Below, piece by piece: positions 1-10,630 of a stretch of DNA of 64,000 nt. A program made the translations under genes and the position numbers. Source of the stretch: Amaranthus tricolor. Taxonomy: Eukaryota; Streptophyta; Magnoliopsida; Caryophyllales; Amaranthaceae. Location of the stretch: contig NC_080053.1 of assembly GCF_026212465.1 (NCBI RefSeq), positions 5,638,787-5,702,786 on the forward strand, in the 5' to 3' direction. Each line of letters begins with the position of its first letter. The first letter of the stretch is position 1. Below the pieces are notes generated by a model, which was not told where the DNA came from, made no database searches, and saw nothing but the letters and a program-made list of their open reading frames with translations.

Positions 1-265
1 ACAATTTTAAGTAATAGCAAATTATGGTTAAGGTTATTGAGAATATCAAGGAAATCTTACCTTGCGACAGTGGAGGCAATATACTCCTAAATGCCCCAAC
101 TGCTCTGCAAATTTTTAAATTTTCGTTGTTACAAGAGTCTACTTTCAAACTTTTATATTGTGATACTTCCCTCATTAAAGGTGATATCTGTTTTGTTCCA
201 TTACGTGCAAAGTTTGTCTATGTTCAATATTGTTTGAAGTCTTTATTTCTTCGTTGTTTTTACAG

Positions 266-1320
266 GATACTCCTGCTGTACCAATGGGTAGGAGTCCGAG
301 GACTGATGTCCTTTTAAAAGCAGAAAATGTTGTTCTGGATCATGGTGGCTGTGTTCTTCGTTTGGCTGGACTCTATATATCCTTTTTGTCTTCTGATCTC
401 TTTTTAGTGTCTCTCGGTATGCATTGGGTAAGTCCAAACATATACTATGATGGAAAAGGAATCTAAGATACAGATAACAACCTTAACTATGTAAACAAAG
501 CTGATAGAGGTGCTCACACTTATTGGTTGAGGCAAAAGAAGAGTGAACTTCGTCCGGATCACTTTGTCAACCTTATTCACTATGAAGTAAAACATTTTAC
601 TCTCCTGTTTGCTAATATATCTCCCAAAGCAGCATTCCCATTTAACTCCATTTTATTTCGAACTCGTCAGATTCTGTTTCTTGTCTCCATTGATTTTTAG
701 ATTTTAGCTAAAGGTTCATGTTGCTTCACAATCTAATATCAGTAAATTGGATATACAATAGATGAATTTATAATGCAGCTTCTAACTATGTTGCACAGGC
801 ATCTGGGTATTTTTAAAAGTTATACCTACAATATCTCCATGCACTGTCTTCATCTGATGCATTTTTGTGAAATAGCTTGCATTTCATCGGTATTTTGGGT
901 GATGTTCTCTCAGGATGCAGCATCGCTGACAAACGCGATTCTGAAGAAGAAGTTTCGTGCAAGGGTATTCCTGGGTTGTGACAATCATCCTCTGTCAAGG
1001 TGATCTTCTTGTCATCGTTTATGTCTGACAACTCTTCCTGCCGGTTTAAAAGTAAACCATTCTTTTTGCTTGTGCAGGCAAGAAATTATGGACCTGGTTA
1101 ATAAGAGTGGAAAATTCAGCGACAAGTTTGAGGCTTTTACAGGTATTTCGATCTCAAAATCGATATTTTCTAGTTCTTGAGATTTGACTTATATTTGGCT
1201 TTCATCGTCTCAGGTACTGATGGTTCACTGGGTAAAAGAATGAACAATTCTAAATCTCGTGTAGAAATTGGTTGGGAACCAAAATACCCCAGCTTTGCTG
1301 AATTTCTCCAAGTTATGTGA
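266..1320 (+). CDS. NAD(P)-binding Rossmann-fold / YeeZ-like sugar epimerase family protein, 3' part
   Basis: Five exons can be joined in one frame: 266-376, 497-586, 914-999, 1078-1142 and 1214-1320, ending at TGA. They give about 152 residues. The introns at 587-913, 1000-1077 and 1143-1213 are GT-AG; the first is AT-AC (own entry). The product carries PMGRSPRTD near its start, then LRLAGLYKADRGAHTYW, HFVNLIHYEDAASL, ARVFLGCDNHPLSR and, near the end, GKRMNNSKSR and GWEPKYPSF. These match what I know of the C-terminal half of plant NAD-dependent epimerase/dehydratase-like (YeeZ-type) proteins. The nucleotide-binding N-terminus (GxxGxxG) would lie upstream of the window, so the entry is 5' partial. 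Family assignment is from memory of conserved blocks; substrate and compartment are unknown. No frameshift or internal stop is seen across the five exons, so the gene looks functional. Confidence 0.75.
377..496 (+). other. Predicted U12-type AT-AC intron
   Basis: The exon before it ends in codon TAT at 374-376 and the next exon resumes with AAA at 497, in frame. The intron starts ATATCCTTTTT, the consensus 5' splice site of AT-AC minor-spliceosome introns. It ends in AC at 495-496. A branch-site-like CCTTAAC lies at 481-487, with the branch A about 10 nt before the end, inside the usual U12 range. There is no GT-AG pair nearby that keeps the conserved LYKADRG stretch. Length 120 nt. Confidence 0.75.
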
Positions 1321-1857
1321 GTTTTTCAGATAATCTTTTGTATAATTTTATTGTGAACAAAAGATTATGTTATTATTGAGCCTGTGTACAATGCTTTTTT
1401 TTTAAGGTTGATTCATGCGTGCATGCTTATATTGATGGTAAATATTTAAGGGGAAAATAAAAGTCTAATTATACATATGTAGGTAAGTAGAGGTGAATTT
1501 AAAAGCGGAAATGAAGGATAAAGAATATAATGGCATGAGGAAGGCGAAGGAAAAAAAGGTCTGTTTTGGAGCGTTGCATTCAAAGGAACATAACAAAAGG
1601 ATAGGAGTTGATGTTTGATCGACATTGGTCTTAGAAATTTGAACAAGCATGCCGATAAACCACATGCCTTACAAACGATAGCTCATATCCTTTCTTGTGC
1701 TTAGAGTCCATTCCTCAAGCAAACTCAGCTTGTTCAATATATCAGTTAAAGAGTTAGCTAACATTATATATATTCACTGTTTCCACTTGACTGTGGGATG
1801 TTCGAAATAAACTTCAGCGTAACTTCAAATTCAAAACCATTTTGTAAATTTACTAGA
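1321..1857 (+). other. 3' flank of the host gene, no further gene seen
   Basis: This is AT-rich sequence after the TGA. The first few hundred bases probably include the 3' UTR, but I see no clear poly(A) signal that I would defend. Short open frames here have no recognisable product. Confidence 0.4.
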
Positions 1858-2372
1858 AGAACAAAGTTGGAAAATTTAAACTAAATAAGCAAAACTATAT
1901 AAAAATTCTTAAACTAGGCATGGCGAAACATAATTCTCAAAATAAACACGAAATTTCCAAAACTGTAGTTTGAATCTGTTCGCTGTTAGTAACAAAGAAC
2001 AAAGGAGACTTGATCAAAAAAATTCAAGCTCTTTGTTTGCTGTTACTGACAGTTAACAAAGATTTTGACTTTTTTTTACCAGGTATTTGTTCACTATTAG
2101 TAACAGCGAATAGTCACGAGGCTAATTATGCAGCAGAATTAAAGACCTGGTCATAAAAAGTCAATGTCTTTGTTCACTGTTAGTAACAGTGAACAAAGAG
2201 TTTGACTTTTTTTGACTAGTTCTCCTTTGTTCGCTGTTACTTACAGCTAATAGATTCAAACTACGACTTTGGAAATTTCGTGCTTATTTTGGGAATTAAG
2301 TTTCTTCCATGCACAGTTCAAGAAGTTTTTACATAAATTTGCTTATTTTGTTCAAATTTTCTTAAAGTTGTA
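1858..2372. mobile_element. Fold-back element 1 with palindrome array
   Basis: The two ends are inverted copies over roughly 200 bp. For example, CACGAAATTTCCAAA near 1948 is answered by TTTGGAAATTTCGTG near 2268. Between and within the arms are five versions of a short palindrome, with arms TTCGCTGTTA and TAACAGCGAA around one central base, starting at 1979, 2036, 2090, 2173 and 2230. Spacers contain GTCAAA / TTTGAC stretches. No coding capacity. I do not recognise the superfamily, and the outer borders are approximate because no clear TSD was found. Confidence 0.6.
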
Positions 2373-2392
2373 GAGTTTGAGTTTAAGGTTGG

Positions 2393-2922
2393 AATAAAGG
2401 AAAATTTGAAAAAAAAAAGTCATTTGAACAAAAATAGTTAAAATTCAAGCTTTGGGCAAACTTTAATCCCGAATAAGCTCCATTGCCTCCAAAGCTAGGT
2501 TTGGTATATACTCGCTGTTAATAACAGCGAACCAAAGCAGAAGCTGAAATTAAGTCAAGTGTTTGTTCGCTTTTAGTAACAGCGAACATAGACTTTGGTA
2601 AAAAAAAGTCAACATCTTTGTTCGTTGTTACTAACAGCGAACAAAAGTAGACCTGGACAAAGCAAGTCAAATCTCTGTTCGCTGTGAGTAACAGAGAACA
2701 GAGGTTTGACTAGGTCTGCTTTTGTTCGCTGTTAGTAACATTGAACAGAGACTTTACTATATTTTGACTCGTTTTCTAAGTTCGCAGTTACTAATAGCGA
2801 ACACATACCGAACCTAGCTTATGAGCCATAAACGCTTATTTTGGGATTAAAGTTTGCCCAAAGCTTAATTTTTGACTATTTTTGTTCAAAAGGCTAATTT
2901 TTTTTCAAATTTTCGGAATAAA
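2393..2922. mobile_element. Fold-back element 2 with palindrome array
   Basis: Arms of about 120 bp are inverted copies: AAGCTTTGGGCAAACTTTAA at about 2449 pairs with its reverse complement near 2845. Six palindromes of the same family as element 1 start at 2511, 2566, 2621, 2678, 2725 and 2781, so spacing is 55, 55, 57, 47 and 56 bp. The copies at 2511, 2566 and 2621 are close to perfect; 2678, 2725 and 2781 carry mismatches. It lies almost directly next to element 1. No open reading frame of interest. Confidence 0.65.
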
Positions 2923-3907
2923 GTGAGTTTTCTGAAATGGCCATGAACCAATTCTCATCTTTTCTCAATAGTCGCGTTGGATCTTTAGCAGGGTATTAAT
3001 AATGACGAGATCTAGATCTGGGAAAGTTTTGGGCCAAATCAGCTTCGATCGGGTCATTTTCGTGTCGGGATCAACTTCAGATCAGGTTAGTTCTATGTCG
3101 GATCACTCCGGATTTTAACCAGGTTCGAATTGACACAACAGGTTACCATCTTATTTTTTATGGGTTAACTTTAAAAACATTTGTGGGATTTCTTAATTTA
3201 TCATCGAATTTGAAAATAGATAATCTTTTTTTCGAAAAAATTATTTACTATAGTGCCTAGCCAAATCATAAAATAGTAACACAATTTTTTGACCATCAAA
3301 TAATAATAATTCAACATAAAGAAATCTGAAAAAGTTTAAAATGCATCATAAAACAAAAAAGATATGCAAATGACGCAAACATAATACAATAATTTAAATA
3401 TTAAGAGTATAAAAGTAAAAATTATATTAAATATAAAAACATAAGTTTTTTTTTGTTTGTCCCCCCAAATGTAGAAGTTTTACTCCTTTATTTAACAGCT
3501 GCACAACCCGATGGGTCTAACCCGATCTTGATTCGATCGATCTGTTTAAAACGGGTTTCTCGGGTTCGGTCATTTTTCGAGTTCAAGTCAACATTTTTGA
3601 GTTTCAACGTGGTTTTTCGATTGGGTTACAGATTAATTTTCGGGTCGGATCAATTTTTCCTAAGTCTTGAATATGGGTGACATGATCATAACACAATTTT
3701 ACGATACTATGATCCAATAATCCGATCCTACAAGAGTAGTCTCAATTATAACAATTCTTATATTCTAGCTTTGACTTACATATAAATATAAATATTAGAA
3801 CATTATTGTCTTTCATCATCAAGACTAATTGACAAATTAAAACATTATGTCAACAAAAGACGAAAATTTGAAGAAGATAAGCTTTTTATACAAAAGATTT
3901 CAATATA
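2923..3907. other. Non-coding AT-rich stretch with degenerate GATCGGGT-type repeats
   Basis: From about 3000 to 3120 and 3500 to 3660 the sequence repeats short motifs such as GGGTCATTTTCG, TCGGGATC and CGGGTCGGATCAA. This style is common in decayed plant repeats. The stretch 3690-3735 has CGATACTATGATCC-like motifs resembling the repeat at 25,736-26,262. No gene is supported. Confidence 0.4.
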
Positions 3908-4419
3908 TAAGTTTTGGTGAAACTTAATTTGAAAAATAAGCATCTGTAGCTCAAGTCTTAGGTTAGGTATGTTCGCAGTGTGTAACAACTAGCAAATAAT
4001 TTGGTAAAAAAAAAGTCACTTAATTTCTTCCCAGTTAGTAACTGTGAACAAAGATGTGGTCAAAAATAGTCAAACATCATTTGTTCGAACAAAAGATGTT
4101 TGACTTTTTTTGACCACATCTTTGTTTGCATTTACTAACTGCGAACTAATGCGTTTTATAAATTGTTTCAGAATCACTTTAATTCATTTCCACCAATGTC
4201 AAACAAGGTGAAATATTTGTTCGCAGTTAGTAACTGCGAATAAAGGTTTGACATTGTTTGACCAGGGTTTATTTTGTTCATTATTAGTAACAACAAACAA
4301 AATATTTAACTTTTTCATTATAGAGCTTTGGTCGCTATTATTAACTGCGAATAAAGTCAAACCTCAGCTCTAGAATAAGAGGTACTTATTTTTGAAAATA
4401 AGTTTTACCATAACTTTTA
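3908..4419. mobile_element. Fold-back element 3 with palindrome array
   Basis: The ends are diverged inverted copies (AAGTTTTGGTGAAACTTAAT at 3909 against AAGTTTTACCATAACTTTT at 4400). Inside are six palindromes of the same family, mostly in a variant form with arms TTCGCAGTTA and TAACTGCGAA. They start at 3972, 4028, 4125, 4220, 4277 and 4331. The copy at 4220-4240 is perfect. It is more diverged than elements 1 and 2 and so probably older. No TSD identified. Confidence 0.5.
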
Positions 4420-4689
4420 ATTGAATTTTTTTATTAAAAAGAGGTCACGCAATTAATAGTCAATCAAAAGTAATTAGTGGCAATCACAAGCTAGTGTGTC
4501 AAAAGTTTATTATCCAAACAACAAAGTTAACCAAGGTTTAATTTACCAACCTGCCACCTCTACTTTAAAGATTATAATGGTATCTTATTAAGCCACATTT
4601 TCAAAAAAAAAAAAAAATAAAATTAACAAGTCTTGTATGAAATTGTCTGATCATAAGATAGACTCATACAATTAACTCATTTTTCTAAT

Positions 4690-4922
4690 TTATCATTTTA
4701 AAAGCGTATGTGATCAATTTAAGATTATAATTGATCACTTTATTAAGACTAAAAGACAATCACTTTTAAAGTATAAGTGATCCATTTAAAGTTATAATTA
4801 CTCACTTTTAGGTTGTAAATGATTACTTTGATTATAAATGAACACTTTAAAGTTATAAGTGATCTCTTTAAAATTGTAAATGACTATTTTAAAATTATAT
4901 TGATCACTTTAAAATTATAGAA
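4690..4922. repeat. Degenerate tandem repeat of TTATAAGTGATCACTTTAAAG type
   Basis: Roughly 20-25-bp units recur about ten times with many changes. The array resumes at 5429-5455 after the TRIM insertion, so the TRIM entered an existing tandem repeat. Confidence 0.55.
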
Positions 4923-5423
4923 TGTCAAGGAACCAACTCAACCAAAAGTTTAAGCTAATGGTTGAGGCTCCAAGATATGTTATATACTCTAACACGCCCC
5001 CACACGAGAGCCCTGTAGGCTAGAAGTGTGGATGCGACGTAGGCCCTCCTCATACCTGGCGCTGCATATTCCACTTAAATGAGGGGTGATTGAGATTTAA
5101 ACCTGTGACATTTTGTCACACTGGCTTCTGATACCATGTCAAGGAACCAACTCAACCAAAAGCTTAAACTTATGGTTGAAGCCCCAAGATATGTTATATA
5201 TTTTAACACGCCCCCCCCACATGAGAGCCCTTTTGGCTAGAAGTGTGGATGCAACACAGGTCCTCTTTATACTTGGTACTAAATACTCCACTTAAATGAG
5301 GGGTGGTTAAATTCGAACCCGTGACCTCTTGTCACGTTGGCTTCTGATACCATGTCAAGAAATCAATTCAACCAAAGCTTAAACTTATAGTTAAAGTCCC
5401 ATAATATATTTTATCCACTAACA
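4923..5423 (-). mobile_element. TRIM (miniature LTR retrotransposon) chain: three LTRs, two internal regions
   Basis: Three copies of a 71-72-bp repeat at 4923-4994, 5137-5208 and 5353-5423 begin TGTCAAG and end AACA. Read on the minus strand each is a TG...CA LTR ending CTTGACA. At the inner copies it is followed at once by TGGTATCAGA, the plant tRNA-Met primer site. The internal regions (about 142 and 144 bp) end, on the minus strand, in a purine-rich GTGGGGGCG next to the following LTR. No protein is encoded. The flanks TAGAA (4918-4922) and TAAAA (5424-5428) fit a 5-bp TSD with one mismatch. Confidence 0.75.
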
Positions 5424-6088
5424 TAAAAAAAAATCACTTTAAAGTATACAGTGGGCGAGTCCTAATGGATACGTAGACATTTGATGGTGTATGAAAAACT
5501 TATAGGGATTAAACTTGGAGTATCTATCATTGGGGTTTTGAAACAATTTGTCATGTTTCATCAACATTGCCTTGCTTTAAGTACATGAATTGTGTACATC
5601 ATTATTTTTTATTTTTGAGTTCCTCTTTTAAGTGCCCACTCTATGAACAAATGGCTTACCAAAAAAATTGATAATGTTTTTGTGGCTCTTATTATGCATT
5701 ATTTTTTACTAAATTTATTTTACTAATTTTGTACTTTTTTTTGTTGGCAATAATTCACTCTCTTCTATTTAATCTTATTTATAGACTTATACTCCTTTTA
5801 TCTTAACAATTTATTTTTAAATTTCACTCATTTTACATTTGATATAAAATAAGAAGAGGAAGGGAGTTTATGATATATTGTCAAATAAGTGAGGGTTGTT
5901 TAGGGACCAATATGAAGAAGCAAGTGCAGAGCATTAATATCAAAATATCAAGAGTCATAATAAATGTACGTAACAATCAATATTGGACCATTTCTGATTT
6001 CTGTATACTAATTTTATGACCATGAATTCAGATAATACTAATATCCCTTATCTATTTTCTTTTAAGCACGTTCTTCTCACCATCAACA

Positions 6089-6122
<34 letters not shown>

Positions 6123-6159
6123 TTTTTTGAGATAACCATCACCATATTTATTGCGAATC
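5424..6159. other. AT-rich non-coding stretch
   Basis: Holds the end of the tandem repeat and unassigned AT-rich sequence. No open frame with a recognisable product. Confidence 0.4.
6090..6122. repeat. (ATT)n microsatellite
   Basis: About ten uninterrupted ATT units. Confidence 0.9.
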
Positions 6160-6647
6160 TAACATCAAAATAGTCGGAATTTCAGTCTAGTTAGAAATTT
6201 TCGACTGAAATTTCGATAAAATGGTGTTTGTCGGAATTTTAAACTAAGTTCCTATTGATTTTATGCTAGTAGGAATTTGTGACTAACTACCTACTAAAAT
6301 ATGAGAAAGTTAGTCGGAACATCACCAACTAACATTCGGACTAGCAATAATCAATCAATAAATATAGAGTTGGCCATTTAGTTGGTATTTAGTCGGAAAT
6401 TTAATCGGAAATTCAGTCGGAAGTTTGAATTTTATATTTAACCCCCTACCATTATTTTTCATCCCTAAATAACATCATATTTTACAAAACATACCATACA
6501 CTATACTATTCTTCCAAAAATATCATATTTATCTCATTATACTTAAAAAAAAAAAAAACAAATCAACTCTTCAACAACTAGTTAGGGATGGAAATGGATC
6601 GGACTCTACTCAGATTATCTACTCTTCGACTTTGCTCCAAATAAAAC

Positions 6648-7012
6648 CACTACAACATAATATACTTTTAGTGGAATATATTTAGCGACATTTAATATAA
6701 ATGTCACAATTTTAAATTTCTAGTGGTATATATAGTGGATTTAGTGACATTTATTAGATTATTTAGTAACATAATAAAAAATCATACTAAAACTTTTTGC
6801 GACATAGATCTAGTGACATTTCTCATAAATGTCATTATAGACTATAGTAAAAATTAGATATGTCATTAAAGGCCAAATAAAGTGCCACTTAATCACTTTT
6901 TAGTGGAACTTAAAATAAAAACCAATAATTATTATACTAAAAATATAAATCAACGACATTTGATTTAATGTCACTAAATCCTATGATGCGAAAACTCAAT
7001 TTTGTTTTAGTG
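6648..7012. mobile_element. CACTA-type MITE with 3-bp TSD
   Basis: The 365-bp element starts CACTACAACA and ends TTTTGTTTTAGTG. AAC precedes it (6645-6647) and follows it (7013-7015). Inside, TTTAGTGACATTT-like repeats recur in both orientations. No coding capacity, so it would depend on a transposase from elsewhere. Confidence 0.7.
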
Positions 7013-7692
7013 AACTCGAATTATTTTTTTAATTCCACCTCCACTTGGATTCGGATTATGCGTACTCCAACTTTGCTCTGATTCGAACTCTCGAACCTCC
7101 AACGAAGTTCGGATTATTATCAAGTTTTATTCTTATTGATATTATACTAATGATTTAAAAGTATAAAAAATAACTGAGTAGTCTTTCTAATACAATTCAA
7201 CAAAGAAAATACGTCCTTCAAATTTAACTTAAAAAGAAAAAATAATCCTACAATTACAATTAAACGAAAAAGGATTTATTATGCACTGTTTCATATTCAT
7301 CGACCTAATTCTTCAAAATCTTTCCGAATCTTTCAAATTCAAACTTAGAAGTCTCTTTACAAAGAAATTCAAAATGATAAGACACACATTCAATTTTCTC
7401 CTTGGATTCGATATTGAAGCCACATACAACATATGATTAACCACTTTTCAATACATATCAAACTTTAAAATCATTGCTTTAGCTATAGAGACCATTTTCT
7501 TAATTTGAGTCTTATTTCACAAAGTTTTTAAAAGTAAAGATTGACAATATAATACTTTGTAGTTGAGAAAGTCTCGGTTGTCCTACTCAATAATTTGTTT
7601 AAAGTTGTATTAAATGGTCAAAGTTGTAAAATATTTTATTTGCCCTTGTCTTATTTTCTTAAAGCTATACTAGATTTTATAGTTAAAATTTA

Positions 7693-7898
7693 CTATCACT
7701 GGTGTTTTATAAAAGTATGTTGCTATGATATAGAATATTTTTAAGATAATTCACAACTTAACGGCCAATTAAATGTTTTTAGCTCATTAATGTTACTGCA
7801 GTTTTAAGTACAACATAACCTGTTATTCTGTGGAATCTTTTTATAGATTTGCTAATACCACTGGCATTTTATAAAAGTATGTTGCTACCTTATAGAAC
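7693..7898. repeat. Direct repeat pair of about 40 bp
   Basis: TTTTATAAAAGTATGTTGCT occurs at about 7704 and again at about 7866, within a longer diverged match (CACTGG(T/C)(G/A)TTTTATAAAAG...TATAGAA). The copies are about 162 bp apart inside the decayed element. Confidence 0.6.
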
Positions 7899-8939
7899 AT
7901 CCCTTCGAACAATTCAGTTACTTTTATTTGTAAAACAATTATTATTTTTTTTATTAGTTGTTTATTTGTAAACAATTTTATTGTATTGTTTTATGTATTA
8001 TTAATATGATTAATATAATATATTATATTTATATGATAAATATAATATCTTATATTAATATAATATCCTATAATATTGATATATCAAATAATAATAACAT
8101 AATACAAAAACAGTCGGAAGATACCCATTTTACTTCCCACTGACTGTTTTCCGACTAAATATTTAGTCTAAAAAATTCAGAAAAATAATATTATTTTATT
8201 ATCTGATTTTGAAAAATCAGGTCGAATTTGGTATTTAAAACTTTCGACTGATTTCATACTGAAAGTCAGTCGAAAAAATAGTATTTTAATAGCTGGAATT
8301 TGGAAATGCTGCTGAAATTTGGATATTTGAACTTTCTGACTATTTTGCTACCATTGGTTAGGAAAACTTCCGACTAGTTAGTAGTAAAACTGTCGGAATT
8401 TCGACCAACTTCCTACCAAACAAGACAGCCAAAGTTTTGACTAAACCTACCATTCAATTATTAGTCGGAATTTTGACTATTTAATTTACCGACTATTGTT
8501 ATACTGACTAACAATTTTAGTCGGTAGAGGTATACCGACTAAATTCCGAATTTTTTTTGTGTAAATTGGTTTTGGAATTGGATTTTATAAAATGTACGTA
8601 CATTTTAAAATGCGATATATTATTCCACTTTGAATAATGTTGAGCAATGAGTTTTACTTTCACATGATGAACTTTTGAAGCAATTAAATTGAGTGAGATC
8701 TTATTATGGAGTTTATTTGTAGTTTAAATAAATTCTCAAATTGTAAAACATTCTTTTATATGCATTGCGTAGCTTTTTTTAAATTTGTCTTAAATTTTAA
8801 GTTCTGACCTTCTTTTTAGATCAAAAAATTTATTCAAGTTTTGTTTCTTAGTTTTTTTACATTTAGATGAAACTGTGTTCCTAAACATTGTGAAGTGTCC
8901 TTGTGGGCAATGCCTTAAATCAATTTTATAAAGTAAAAT

Positions 8940-9396
8940 TTATAAGGAAAAATTACCTAGAATAATTCAACATATTCGTGATTTTCCTATAATACTTCCA
9001 CCTATTGATTAACTGGAAATAATTTCAATTTTGAGGGATATTTTCTTAGAGCAAATCCGGTGACTGGATGACTTGCTATAGCAAGTTTTATTTTAAAAAA
9101 AGATAAATTAAAATAAAATGTCGAAAAAAATGTTAAAAAAATGTTCAAAAAAAAATTTATGATTTTTTCATTATTTAGAAATTTTTTATGTAAAATTTTA
9201 AAATTTTTCCCTAATTTTAAATTAATTTTCAATTTACTTTTTTGGTGAATTACCTACTATAGTAAGTGATCGGGTTACCCAAGTTTACAATAGGCAAATA
9301 CTCCTTAAAGTTGAGATTATTTATAGTTACTCAATAGGTGGAATTATTGTAGATAAATCACGAATAGATTGGATTATTCTAGGTAAATTTTCCTAT
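8940..9396. mobile_element. MITE with about 150-bp inverted ends
   Basis: The left end AATTACCTAGAATAATTCAA...TTCGTGAT...CCACCTATTGA is matched in reverse on the right by TCAATAGGTGG...ATCACGAATAGATTGGATTATTCTAGGTAAATT. The match continues inward with divergence (GACTTGCTATAGCAAG against CTTACTATAGTAAG). No coding capacity. Borders are approximate. Confidence 0.65.
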
Positions 9397-9513
9397 ATTG
9401 GATTATTCTAGGTAAATTTTTCTATATTGAATTATTCTAGGTAAATTTTCCTATATTGGATTATTCTAGGTAAATTTTCCTATATTGAATTATTCTAGGT
9501 AAATTTTCCTATT
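9369..9513. repeat. Five tandem 29-bp copies of the MITE right end
   Basis: Units start at 9369, 9398, 9427, 9456 and 9485. Each reads TTGGATTATTCTAGGTAAAT plus TTTCCTATA with one or two changes. The first unit is the terminal part of the MITE's right arm; the others follow head to tail. Confidence 0.85.
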
Positions 9514-10630
9514 TATAATTATATTAGTTTACGCTTTAGATTTTTCTTTTTCTTTCTTTTCAGAGTAACAACCTATTCTTTCTCCATCAGTCGAAGGTTC
9601 GACGATTCTTGGCTGTTACATTTTGTGGTTTTATGATTTTTTAAAAAACTTTTACTTTAATTGCGTTAAAACTAAGTATTGTCATAACAATAATGGGTAT
9701 TGTGCCTAGTTGGACTTGCCCCAAAATTGACCCTAATTCACAATTTTAGTGAAATGTTTCATTTTATGAGACCCAATAATTACATTTAACTTTGATATTT
9801 TTACATTAAAGTTGACCAACTGAAAAAGACTCTAACTCATACTTGATTTATAGACTTGAATCCTTTATACACTTAGTGATCCAACTTGATCAGAACCATA
9901 AGTTGTGTAGATTTTAGTTTTGTGAGACCAAATGTGTCTGGGTTAGTTCTTGGCCCCATAAAACATAATTTATATAGGTATACTATATTCAAATCACTCT
10001 CGATCCATGTATCCTATCCAATATTCAATCCCTTAACTCGGCCCCAATTAACCAAATATAGCCCTACAAATAACCAATTTTCATCCAACTTGTGCCTAGA
10101 CCAAACCAATAGACTTAGCCCCAACCTAAGTCTTTGTTGATTCGTATCCCACAACCCATGCTTTAATGACACCTATTAAACATTTTTGAACGCATATTTA
10201 ACCCTATAAAAATAGATTTTATTTTTAAACTGAATGGGTTTGGATCAAGAGTTTTAGCCTAATAAAAATTAATATGATATAGGTCTAATCTCTTAAAAGT
10301 GAACTTGATCTATAAACTTAAGACTAACTTACACTTCTTAACTTTGGGCAAACCCAGATCCAGCAGAATCCTAAATATTTTCTAAACATATTACTCTTAT
10401 TTAATTTGGATTCTATATTTGTGAAAAAGTAGGGTAAAACATAAGAACTAGTACAATTTTTTGACCCATGACCCATCATATATATATGATGTATTTGACT
10501 CCAAGTTCAAATTTTTTATTGGGTTGCATTTTAGAAATGAATGAAGTTGTCTAAATTTAGTTCTATTTTAAATTTACGTCTTCAAAACTCAATAAGGGGA
10601 CGGAAACACTTGAGAATGGAGAGTTGAATA
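9514..10630. other. AT-rich non-coding stretch
   Basis: No gene, RNA or clear repeat was recognised. An 84-codon open frame at 9886-10,140 has no features of a real protein. Confidence 0.4.

Larger units (their letters stand above)
6160..8563. mobile_element. Decayed non-autonomous CACTA-like element (inferred)
   Basis: Both outer parts (6160-6440 and 8110-8560) are crowded with short repeats of GTCGGAATTT and its inverse AAATTCCGAC, facing each other. The right end reads AATTCCGAATTTTTTTTGTG, like a worn CACTA terminus. Such subterminal arrays are typical of CACTA elements. The middle is AT-rich, non-coding and contains the MITE at 6648-7012. Exact borders and a TSD were not found. Confidence 0.4.

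Noticed and set aside
24..317. 97-codon frame at the left edge as the start of a gene
   Set aside because: It runs through the probable intron before exon 266-376 in a frame different from that of the conserved exon.
1979..2801. CRISPR-like array of evenly spaced palindromes
   Set aside because: Repeats are imperfect, spacers share words with each other, whole arrays lie between larger inverted arms, and the setting is a plant nuclear genome. A fold-back transposon family fits better.
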